Part shown: one piece after another, positions 45,301-56,700 of the stretch
Layout of the letters: each line of letters begins with the position of its first letter
Position numbering within the stretch: the stretch's first letter is position 1
DNA from: Adineta steineri
Taxonomy: Eukaryota > Rotifera > Eurotatoria > Adinetida > Adinetidae
Length of the DNA: 64,000 bases
Direction: 5' to 3'
Assembly (NCBI GenBank): GCA_905250115.1
Contig: CAJNOI010000054.1
Location: 375,277-439,276 of the forward strand
Position numbers and translations under genes: made by a program
Notes under the pieces: model-generated
What the model was told of the DNA's origin: nothing
Database searches by the model: none
The model's input: only the letters and a program-made list of their open reading frames with translations

Positions 45301-48205
45301 AACAGAAGAAACCCTAATAAATTATTCCTTCTAGGAAATGAAATGTCTACAAAAAAAATATGCTAAACTTGAAGAAAAATGTAAAGCAGCAGTTCGAAAT
45401 TTTACTCAAATGACAATGTCCGATCCTACTCTTGATTTTCTTCTTATGAAAGCATGTGAACCAATGATTCAATTATTCTGTGCGGTAAGAATAAAAGAAA
45501 AACGATGCATATATATACATATTAATTTATCCTATAGAATATCGAAGGTGGAAATGAAAATGATTTAATACGTTGTTTAATAAAACATAAAAATGAACAA
45601 AAAATGGATTATCGTTGTAAAGCTGGTATTGATCATCATCAAATCGTATGTTAAAAATAATTGAAGAAAAGAGAATTATGTTTTTTTATTTAGACAAGTA
45701 TGAAGGATGAAGCATTTTTAAGTCAACAATTTCGAAAAAAATGTCGTCAAGAAGTCGAAGAACATTGTAAAGGAAAAAAAACGAAGTATATAAAAGAAAT
45801 TGCTTTTGTTTTTCTTTTCTAAGAATACAAATTTAATTATTTTAGAGCGTCTGTTATTCAATGTCTTGCTGATTTAATGTTAAAAGATGTTTTAAAAGGA
45901 CAAAATCAAATAACTGAAGTTTGTCGTGATGAACTCAAATTTGAACTTCTTCAACGAGTTTGTTTTATTATTTTTTCTTGACAAAAAACAAAACAATATT
46001 TTTTAATTTAGAGTGAAAGTATTGAATTCGATCCATTATTAGCTAGAGCATGTCAAGGAGATATCAAAAAATTTTGTGCGGATCGTACACCTGGAAATGC
46101 TGAAGTAATTTTTTTTGTTGTCGAAAATTTTCTATCTAAATATTTTTTTCTATAGATTCTTGATTGTTTAAAAGATAATCATGCTAAAGTTTCACCGATG
46201 TGTTATGCTAAACTGAAAAAACGTCAAAAACTTGATGTTATTTTACCAGAAAATGATTTTAGTCTTGTGTCAAAATGTGCTCCAGTTATTCAAGTAAATT
46301 AATTTTTTTGTTTTTGCTACGATAAAAGTTTTTTGTTGTTGTAGAAATTTTGTTCAAATGAAAAGAAACAAAACATGTTATCATGTTTACGACGTAATGC
46401 TAATCAAGATCAAATGCCAAATATATGTCGACGAGTTTTATATCATCGTTTAATGATTTTAAATACTGGTAAGACATGAAAACAAGTAGTTTTATAATAA
46501 AGTCTGATGAACTTAGCAGATTATGTTACTTTCTAATAAATATTGGTTTAACAGGTAGACATTATTGGTTTATAAAAATTTGATCCTATGCATGACTATA
46601 ACTGTATTTAGTGAAGGAAACGATATCTGATCTATTGACATTTTTTTTCTATTAAATGAAAGATGCAAGTATTTCTCATACAGTAGAATACTGTCGATTC
46701 AGATCTTCATAAAAAAAAGTCAATACAGGATACTGAAATAATCAACCAGAGAAAAATGAATAGAAGAAACTTGCCTATTTGATATGTCAATTATTTACTT
46801 AAAAGTATAATTTAATTCATCTTTAGATGCTCGTTTCAACAGAGGTTTAGTTGAAAATTGTAAACAAGATATCGAAAAATGGTGTGGTTCAGAAGTTGTT
46901 GATGAGGATGACGATGATAAAGATTCCGATGATGATGATGCCAACAATAAAGATAATGATGGTAATTTATTCAGTAATCTATGATTTTCATTCAATGAGT
47001 TCTTTAGATAACAATGATGCAAAAGGTGGTGATAGTGAAGTGACTGATCGTGACATGGGTGGTCGAATTATTGGATGTTTACGGGCAAAATATGCTGATT
47101 CAACAGCAACATTAGAATCTCAATGTGTAACAGAATTAATTGATGTTATTCAAACATCAAAACTTGATGTTACAATGGATATTAAACTTTATCAAAGTTG
47201 TCGAAAACAACTTGATAATAAATGTACTGGCATGGATAAAGAAGATTGTTTGAAATTATTGTATCAAAAAGGTCAACTTAATGATGATGCTTGTAGAGAA
47301 CAAGTTAAACGTATTATAAGAGAAGGACGAGCTGACATACATGTTGATCGTGCATTAGCATTTGCATGTCAAACTGATATCTTAAAATATTGTAATGATA
47401 TTCCTATAGGTAAACTAATCAACAAAGATAAACATAATATTAATGAATAGATATTTTTATTTAGGAAGTGGTAAACAATTACAATGTCTAATAAATATGG
47501 GTAAATCAGTTACAACTCAATGTCAAAATATGTTAAAACAACGACAAGAATTATGGGGAGAAGTAAGTTTGATTTATTTCAAATCAGAAACTAAAAGCAA
47601 GTCCTCTATCATATAAAATTCATTGTACACATCTCCTAGTCAAATATTTTTAGTAGTTCGAAAAAAATTCAGTACTGATTCCATTGTATTACAATCGGCG
47701 TTGTCTCGTCTTACAATTCATATTGTAGCATGTCTAATAAGACTTCTGATTGCATATTGACAGCATGAAATATAATTCCTAGACTTTTTACAATGTAATA
47801 CTTCTTGACAGTGTCTGCTTATATACTCTATAGAAAAAACTAGGTCACATGCAAATGAATTTTAGAATTACTTCCGAATCTCTGCTAGACGAGAGTACCT
47901 ACCGGACTTTTTTTTAAATCGACCACTTTGCGGACGTGGCCACATAGGAAGGTTTTACTGTTTCATACAATTGTTATTAATTGAATTATACCTTTGGTTT
48001 ATAAGAAAGAATGTAAAATTTATAATTCTAACTATTTTAGATATCCAGTGTGGACGGTGTTGTATCGTTAACTAAAGAAATTAGCAAATCAAGCAATAAT
48101 ATCTATTTGATTAGTGTTATTCTTTTGATTCTATGTGTTATGTTTATGGCTGGTTGTGTTTGTCGACCATATTTACGATATAATCGTGTCAGGAAATATA
48201 AATAA
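42330..48205 (+). CDS. GLG1: Golgi apparatus protein 1 (GLG1/ESL-1/CFR)
   Basis: Nineteen exons: 42330-42758, 42821-42853, 42910-43221, 43273-43518, 43579-43651, 43699-44275, 44325-44466, 44521-44655, 45335-45484, 45538-45645, 45694-45785, 45846-45957, 46012-46104, 46156-46293, 46345-46468, 46827-46961, 47008-47409, 47465-47562, 48041-48205. Gives 1187 residues (human about 1179). Signal peptide MLLRRLVVLYLFILFTGSLA, a disordered acidic/Gln-rich N-terminal region, then a long series of Cys-rich GLG1 repeats (for example CRADVLRYCSKG, CMSDINKLECG, CRPVIDTLCPRI, CQTDILKYCND). A single TM helix (NIYLISVILLILCVMFMAGC) and a short basic tail close it. In vertebrates it binds FGFs, E-selectin and TGF-beta in the Golgi. 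An Asp-rich insert sits near residue 960. Confidence 0.93.
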
Positions 48206-48653
48206 ACGAGCAAAATTAATCAACAAATGAAAATTAAAAACTGTGAAACAACTAAAACTTTTTCTTCTTCGTCTTTTTTTCTTTTTCTTTGGGTTTTCTT
48301 CTTTTTCAAGTTTCATTGAATCTCTTACACATTTTCTTTTTTTACATTCCAAAAACAAACTATAAATTGAACAACGAGGAAGAGATGCTTATTCAAAACA
48401 AAAATCATAACAAAAACTTTATCTCTATTACATTTATTTGTTTTCTTTTTCTTTTTCTTTTTTTTCTGTTCCTTCTGTTCAACTTTATCTCTTCTTTGCT
48501 GTGATATTAATTTTATGTTTTATCTTTTCATTTATTTCAATGTTTTATCATAATTAGTATCAATTTTTTTATTTATATGTTTGTGTGTTCCATCAATATT
48601 TAATTTTAAAACAAACCTTTGTCATGAAATATACACATATAATATAAAATGAT
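48206..48653. other. Convergent 3' UTR spacer
   Basis: A pyrimidine-rich 450-bp stretch between the convergent ends of GLG1 (plus) and an unknown gene (minus), with long CTTTTT runs. Nothing else seen. Confidence 0.55.
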
Positions 48654-49530
48654 TTACAATAAACTTTGCATTTCTTTTTGACCATCTTCGATTTCATCTT
48701 CATCTAAATCAACTTGATCAAATTGATTATTACTGATCGTACTAATTGGTCTCGTAGCTAATGAGAGAGTTTTTTGATAGTCTGAAAAAAAGAATAAAAT
48801 AAACAAGTTAAGAAAAACTCTTAGCAAAATATTCTACCTAATTGTTCATCAATAGAATCGCCATCTTGGTCACTATCAATACATGTTGCAATACTACTAT
48901 CGCATAAATCATCATCATCCAAACAACCACATGAATCAGCTGGAATATCAGAACAATAGATAATTTCATCTTGACTTGATGATGATCCTATTAATAAAAA
49001 TGAATTAAATGAAATGTATATATTACAAAAAATCTAACCTTCTTCATCTCTCAATATATAATGATCGCCCGTCTGTTGTTCTCTTGTATTTTGAACTTGT
49101 TGTGATATTCCAACTGGTATAAGTGTTTCTCGAATACCCATCGGTACATCTTGACTTCGAATAATATCGCAAACTAATTATTAAAAATAAGAAGATTTTG
49201 TCGATTGAAATTTATAATCTTACCAACAGTATCACAAAGTCCAATACGTTCTAATTGTTGATAGACAAGTAAATGACTATTATTTAATGCAAACCATTGA
49301 TTATTATGTGCACATATTTGTAATTTTGGTGGAGAAACACTTTCAATTAATTTTGTTGATATATCAATCATAATTTTTTCATCAATTACTGAATGTTTTA
49401 AATCACCTAAACTTGAATCTGTAAAATTAATTATTGATGGTGCTAATGTTAATGTTCGTGTATGACAAGCATTTGTCGATGATTTCCAAAATGGCTTCCA
49501 TGATGAAAAATAATTTTTTACGTTCTGCAT
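48654..49530 (-). CDS. Unknown conserved-looking protein (239 aa)
   Basis: Four exons: 49530-49224, 49173-49039, 48987-48838, 48781-48654, introns 50-56 bp and in phase. The N-terminal half is a compact domain: RTLTLAPSIINFTDSSLGDL, then SPPKLQICAHNNQWFALNNS and VYQQLERIGLCDTVVCD. The pattern of a strand, a helix, a strand with Asn-Asn and then an LERxGL helix recalls the ParB/sulfiredoxin-like fold (input, NR/NN turn, LxxLxRxG helix). That is shape resemblance only. The C-terminal half is acidic, Ser/Asp-rich and probably disordered (DDDDLCDSS, DLDEDEIEDG). No signal peptide. I cannot assign a function. Confidence 0.7.
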
Positions 49531-51400
49531 TGATCAATATAAATAATCTAAAAATATATTATACAATTCTTTGCTTATATATAATCAAAGATTGTATAAT
49601 ATTCTTCTATACATATATATATATATCCAATCTGAATCGTTAATAGTGTTATTATAGTGTCAGCTATCGGTACGATACTACTATCAAATTAAGTGTGAAA
49701 TTGTCTGTTCAATGTATAGAAGATAAGATAGTACTGGTAACATACATCAATAGGATAGAAATTGTATATCTCTTCTACGTTTTTTTTTCTTCGCCTTTAG
49801 AATCGTTGATGATCATTACTTATCTATGTCGTCCTATGGTTAATTGTCTTACTCGTTACTAGAATAGATAAACTTGCAAAACACAAACTGTTGTCTGTCA
49901 GAATTTTTGTTCGAAACTTGATAATCGAATGAGTTGTATTGAGGTCATGTGAATAGAAGAGACTCTTTTTTTCTTCTTCTTCATTCTTATCATCGACATT
50001 ATTGTTACTCTAGTATGTTGACAATATATAAGAGAAAAACGATTGGGAGAAGAAGTTCTTCTCTTTTTCTTATTCGTTCTTTACCAATTGAATATAAATA
50101 TTGAGAAGTTAGTTAGTCCAAAGATATAATCATGATTATATTGTAATAGAAAAATTCGAATAATCTAATAAGAAATTTTTTATTTTAAATCATATAATTA
50201 ATGATACTGATAAATGAGGCATATATACACAACGAATATTAATAGAAACATAATTGGCATTATGTTATGATCAGAAATACGTTTGTCGTTGTATTTTATT
50301 CAATGATCAATTGATAGATAGTAGAATATTATAAGTATAACATGTTATTATATAAATTTTTTTCTCCTAATGAGTGACACTTCATTCTACTTGAATGAAT
50401 ACTATTACGATAATCAAAGACTTTTTTTTTTATAACTAAGATTTGTTAAAAATCGGTCAAATTCATATATATATATCGAACAAAAGATAGTCGTCAATGT
50501 AGTTTTATTAATAGATTTTTCCGTCGTTCGTATTTGATCAATGTATAAAGAGTGCTTACGCATGCATTCTGATGTCAAATACTCTGTGTGATCTGATAAT
50601 CAAATTTATTCTCGTTTTTTGTAAAGTTCATCTGCATTTTTTGTCTCTTTGTAATTCTCCGAATAAAGATGAAGAAAAAAAATAATGGAGAATAGACATC
50701 ATTAATTGGACTTATAACAAAAAGAGAATATTAAGAATATTGTTGATTGAAATTTTTCTTTTTATAAGCAAGAGAAATAAGACACATATGAAAACCTAAT
50801 GAATTTGTCCACACAAGTCTATATAAGAATCTTTTCCCAAATGAGAAAATTGATAATCTAATTCAATGATGTTCTGTTTTTTCTCTATGGACAAGTACGT
50901 GCATCTAAAATGACATAGAAGATCATCAGTAGAAGAAGAAAAAAACTGATGTGTGATTATATGAATAGATTGATTATCAAAAAGACATAAGTTTATGAGA
51001 ATGTCAATGAGGGTAATATGCTAAATAATAAAAGCATATTACAAATTTTGTTGTTCTTCAATGTATTACATTTTGATATTGAGTTATTAAGTGGAAATAG
51101 AACAGTTTTTAGTTATTTATAAAATTTGATGATAGACTTATTCTTTCTATAGTTACTATTCAATTGTAGAATGTAACTCTCAACTTTTTACATTCATACA
51201 TGTAAACAAACATCTTCTGCTATTGTTTTATAATAAAGTTCTACTATATAAACTGGTTTTCATCATTCTGTATCAATAATTAATTTCATAGTCCTAGATA
51301 TTCATCTTTTATCAGTAATTATATCAAATAAATCTTGATATTAAAAACTTTTCAAGGCCACATCAACAGTATCATCTGATTTTCTACCGTTAGATCATAT
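49531..51400. other. Long intergenic region
   Basis: AT-rich, about 1.9 kb, with no coding signal, RNA gene or clear repeat apart from short AT runs near 49612 and 50466. Confidence 0.5.
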
Positions 51401-51401
51401 A

Positions 51402-51453
51402 AGAGGTGGGCAAAGTACTCGAAGTACTCGTACTCGAGAATAAAATACTTGAG
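51402..51453. mobile_element. hAT-type terminal fragment
   Basis: AAGAGGTGGGCAAAGTACTC followed by GAAGTACTCGTACTCGAG. The AGAGGTGGGCAA start is typical of animal hAT ends, and repeated GTACTCG sub-terminal motifs follow. No matching right end was found nearby, so this is a solo relic. Confidence 0.4.
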
Positions 51454-51871
51454 ATTCTAAATGAAGTATATCTTAATGAAAGTTCCTATGATTTTCTACT
51501 ATCCAACGTTGTACTAAAAGTTTTGATTGTTAATTTTTTGAATATTTTGTTTTTAACATACATAGTGCATATTTTCTTCAGTAACTAGTTTATATAAGAA
51601 ATGTTTGAATATAAAATAGAACAGTATAATATTCTAAATGTACGGTTTTAATCGATAAACAGATTCAATGAATTATGAAAGTATATTATCATACGATCTA
51701 TTTTCATTTGTTCATATAAAAGAAGAAAATACGGCTTACTGTCTCTTCACTAATTGGTAAACTTTCAGGCGTCACTTGGCGTAGGTGTAGTAGATTCTCG
51801 TCAACTGTAATAACATAAAATTAGGATAGAATAAGTATACCATGACAATAATGTAACAGATCTTGATGAAA

Positions 51872-52104
51872 TTAATACAATAAAATGAATATTGAATAGT
51901 TTTATTATTAGTTTTGTAGAATTAACTAGAGCTTTCAGCACATCGAGTGCCATCGTCAGTAGATGTTGATATTGATTAAGCAAAATAATGAACTAAAAGT
52001 TGTATATCAACATCTACTGACGATGGCACTCGAAGTGCTGAAAGCTCTAGTTAATTCTACAAAACTATTAATAAAACTATTCAATATTCATTTTATTGTA
52101 TTAA
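51872..52104. repeat. Long near-perfect inverted repeat (foldback, 101-bp arms)
   Basis: Arms 51872-51972 and 52004-52104 pair over 101 bp with two mismatches, read base by base, around a 31-bp spacer. The arms hold no frame of note. The 11-mer AAGTATACCAT occurs directly repeated at 51833-51843 and 52103-52113, flanking the structure. Confidence 0.93.
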
Positions 52105-52113
52105 GTATACCAT

Positions 52114-52733
52114 AGTGTAAACTCCTCAATATAGTTAGTAGAAGCTATTTTTACACACGTGTAATCAGACAATGACCCTACGGAAGAGCTAGTTGACGAA
52201 ATTCGAAAATCCCGAAAATGATACATGATATCTATCGCGCACATTCGTAATTTAAGAGCACTACATACACTCCTACACCTTTGACATTTATGAAAAATTG
52301 GTAAAAGTTGTCGAACTTTCTACATTATTAATAATCACTATTTGTGTTAGGTTAATCTATAGTAAAAGCTAATAATCAAATGGATCTAAGCGATTCTGTC
52401 TACATAAACTATTTTTTAGGTCAGATGGTTATCAAATAATGATTTCACATATTTTAATTTAGACGAAGATGCGAGTATAAAGAAGAATGCCCAAATTTCT
52501 ATTGATACATGAATATGAATGTAGTCTATGTATATAAAGATTATATTTAAAATGTTCTTTTGTTATATAATTTTAATAGAGAATTAAACATTAGAGATAT
52601 GAAATTATGCAAGACTTCTAATATCGATTTCAGTCGAACGTCAAATAATAAATGTATAAAATTTATTTTCCATATGGATTGTCTTTTTATGTTTAAATAA
52701 ATAAATAAATCGTATAAAAAAAGTGAACTTAAA
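52114..52733. other. Spacer and 3' UTR of the Rab gene
   Basis: AT-rich. TTTAAATAAATAAATAAATC near 52691 lies just past the minus-strand Rab stop. Nothing else seen. Confidence 0.5.
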
Positions 52734-53464
52734 CTATGTACATGAACATGAATGTTTTTTTCCGGATAATTTATTGATTAATTGAACTGACGTTCGTCTT
52801 TTATGTTTTTCTTCATCTGCTGTCAATGTGATCGCTGGTGATTTAGGATAATATTTTTTCATTGATTGTTCCATAAAATCAAAAACATTTTTAACTAATA
52901 AACGTAATGTTTCTTGTACATTTGTACCTGTCACTGCACTTGTTTCAATATATGTTATTTGAAGTTCATTAGCTAATTGTTGAGCACGCATTGTATCAAT
53001 GACTCGATTTGTAACTAAATCAATTTTATTACCAATAAGTAAAATAGGTGGTCGAAGATTATCATCAACTCCAGTATATGTATCAACATATGTAAGCCAA
53101 TCTTGTATTGTCAAAAATGATGATTCATTTGTAACATCAAATAAAAGTAAAAATCCCATACTATCACGAAATAATGATTTTGTTAAACTACGATAACGTT
53201 CCTATAAAAACTAAACTTTTTATATATTAAAATAAATCTATTTTTACGAACTTGTCCAGCAGTATCCCATAATTGTAAGAGAATATTTTGATTATCAGGA
53301 GTAGTTATACATTTTTCAAATACATCAAGACCAACGGTTGATCGAAAATTTGCAAAATTATCATGAATATATTGATGAAGAAATGTTGTTTTACCAACAT
53401 TTGCTTCACCTATACATAATAATTTAAATAGATAATCATGCGGCTCATTTGCTGGAACATCCAT
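52734..53464 (-). CDS. RAB27: Rab27-like small GTPase
   Basis: Exons 53464-53252 and 53201-52734, 50-bp intron; 226 residues. G1 is GEANVGKTTF, switch I STVGLDVFEK, G3 WDTAGQERYRS, G4 GNKID, G5 ETSAV. FRDSMGFLLLFDVTNESSF is the Rab27 signature (FRDAMGFLLLFDLTNEQSF in vertebrates), as is a longer switch I-interswitch segment. It should act in docking of secretory granules or lysosome-related organelles at the plasma membrane. The C-terminus KKHSCSCT has the two Cys of a Rab CxC prenylation site but one extra Thr after them. P-loop EANVGKT is atypical (usually DSGVGKT) but keeps GxxxxGKT. Divergent from DEPDC5, 288 bp apart. Confidence 0.88.
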
Positions 53465-53752
53465 TTGACAAAGGAAGGAACGATTAATGGTTTATATATA
53501 TAAAGAAATAATCGAGCTATTGGACTAATTTTAGATTGGAGAGATGAACTTTGTAGTATCGATTTTATTCTTTTTGTATCGTAAGAGGGCACTAGAAAAG
53601 AAAAGATAACTCTTAATTCCATTGGTTATGATTTTTGACAAATTGATCACCTTTTAAAAAGACAGCTGTGTTAATATCTCTTTATCTCAATTCTTATCAT
53701 GTAACATACATCTATGCTTCACTATAACAATAGTCATTTCTAACCATATAAG

Positions 53753-56700
53753 ATGGTATCAACCGGTGAATCAAATACAAATACAACCTCAGATGAATCT
53801 ATATTTGAAGGATCACCGTATGTATATAATATTTCAATAGTAATTTCATTTTCCTGTCCTGTCAAATCTTTTAATCTTATTTTAGATTTCGATGTCGATT
53901 AAGTTTTTATGGACGTGGACAAAGTTCGTTTTGTTTATCTTATATAAAGAATAATATATTTGTAATATTTAGATGCTAGTGCACCAACACTTATTAATAA
54001 TAAAACAAATTTACATAAAGGTGACCTATTTGTTATAAGTTTAAATGATGATGGTACACAAAAACTTGTTATGCAAGTTGATGAAGAACGTACTGGTCCA
54101 TCAGTAAATCCAGGTAATTCAGTAAAATTTTAATGTAAATATTATTTGTTTTTCTAATAGAAATTCTTATCGATGAATCAATTAAAAGAACATTTTCTGT
54201 AATTAGTTTTATGAGAAATTATCATGCAGTACAAAAAGTTGTTGCTAAAGAGGTAATTTATTTGAATATTACAAATTCTTTTATATGCATATAAGTATGT
54301 GGGAAAAACTATTTTTCTTCCCACATGTCACAACTCATGAATAATGCTAATGGAATGTATTATACATTTATCTTAAGGTATTTAATAGGGTTGATTCCTT
54401 GCATATTTAAACACATACTTGATAGTATTCTGTATAATATTATCATATATATGAAAATCGAATGTAAACTTTCTACCAGTAGAGATCAAAGATTGAAAAT
54501 GATTTCAAATATAGTTGATACTTGTAATAATGAATGTCGAATAACAATAAGATAACTTCAACTAGTTTACAAGTTGCAAGACAATCATATTGATGAATTC
54601 AATTCACAGAAAAAAAACTATGAACTTTAAAAATAATATAAAAACTCCAAATAAAATGATAACTTTTCTCGAACTACCATTATATGTTGAAAGTGAAAGA
54701 GTTGTATCTAGGATTATATAAATATAACAGATCAACTACTAAAAAGTTAGCAACTAATCGGGAATCTCATTAGTATATATATTTCTTTTGTTTGATTTTA
54801 GAAATTTGCACTTTATTTAGTCGAATTACAAGTTAAAGAACAATATCTAAGTCGAGGTGATATGTGGAGATTTACTCGAAAATTAGTAAATATTCTTTTT
54901 CATTTACAAATAAAGATATAATAAATGATTGTTTTTTATAATAAAGATTAACACAACTGTTTATTTAAAAAAAGCATTAGAAATGTTTGGCATGCGGTAA
55001 AAAAGAGTCATTTTTTTTCTTTGTATTAAAATAATAATCAAAAAATTACTTTCTTAGTGCCACAGTTTATGGTTTATGGGTTGATGCAGCACCATATCGT
55101 GTGTCTTCTGGTTATATAACAAAAGATACTAAAGTAACTTTTATTTTTATAAATATTAAAATTCGTCATTGATTTTATTATTAGATTGTATTTCGTTCAT
55201 TAAGTGCTTGTTGTACTATATTTTTACAAATGTCAAAAGAAATGTGGGATTTTGATCATCATGGTGATACATATTATGAAAAAGCTGTTGATGGATTTCT
55301 TTTTGATTTATTTACTCGATGGAAGGTAAAAGAAAATCTACAAATATAATATGTAATTATTTTTTGTTTAAGTCAATGAGTTGTCAACATGATGTAACAA
55401 TGACGTTATTTTCAAGAGTTTTTTATGATGCAAAATGTTTGGAAGATTTTCCAACAAGTTTACGTGAAAATATTAATACAGATCATCGAGGAAGATATTA
55501 TGAAGATTTCTATCGGTAAAATATTTTGCTAATATATATATTTCTAAAGAAAATATCAATGGATTGAACATTATTTCTGAAAGAACGAATTATTAGAAAC
55601 GATCATATACAAAAAGAGATGTGTGAAATGAAATAGCTCTTTGATCTTGGTTATATTTCCACCTGATAGAATTTAATTTAATTATAATCATTGTCTTTAT
55701 ACTTTATAAATATTTCAAACAAACTGTTTTGTTTTGTAAGTTTCGGTCTTTGATCAGATGAATCAGTAAATCAAATGAGTGTTCTACCTTCGAAACACTT
55801 TTAAAATTCTAGAAGGATAATCATTCATTGTTAGCAAGATCTATATAAGTATTTAGTTAGGATAATTAAATATACAGAATTATTATAGTATTCAAGAAGT
55901 ATATAATGTTTCTAAACGATTTATGTAACAAACATAATTTCAATGCATTTGAAGTTGTGCTACAGAGAATAGTATAGAAATGCAAAAGTCAGTTCGCCGG
56001 TAACTCCATCTTAATTGGATGTGAGTTTGTAATGGCTATAATACTGTAATGCTGTTTTTCACATTGAAGGAGTCATTTTAAGTTGTCAATATTGATGAAT
56101 CTCTTCGAATATTCATAGATATCGCTTTATATTGTTTAATCGATATCGTTGCATTCCTAGTATGATACTAGATAAGTACAAAAAACTAAAAATCTATATG
56201 AATATCTTATAGCTACCAATATTCTACTTCTAATTTATTTAGTGTAATTTATCAAAATGAACGTTATGATGATTGGTTACCTCGTTTAGCAAAAATAAAA
56301 CAAGTACTTGTTAATTATAAGGAAGATCTTCTTACTTATCATAAAAAGAAATTAGCAAAATGTGAAGCTGAAAAAATGCCTAATGGAACAATTTCATGTG
56401 CAGCTGATGGAAATTTTCTTGAAACATTAAATTTATCATCTAGTGGTTTGTATTCATTCGTATTATTAAATGAAAAAAAAAAAATTTTTTTCTATTAGTA
56501 TTTGAACGTCATTTTATTGATCGACCATTTGATCGTCTTGGACAAATGTCTTTAGTTATAACACCTGGTGCTGGTGTATTTGAAGTTGAACGTGAATTAG
56601 CAAATATGACTAAACAACGTGTATTAGATAATGGTATTGGAAGTGATCTCGTTTGTTTAGGTGAACAACCATTATTTGCTGTACCACTTTTTAAATTTTT

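Noticed and set aside
54297-54327. TGTGGG motif resembling the reported bdelloid telomere unit
   Set aside because: A single copy within a short hairpin in an intron, not a tandem array.
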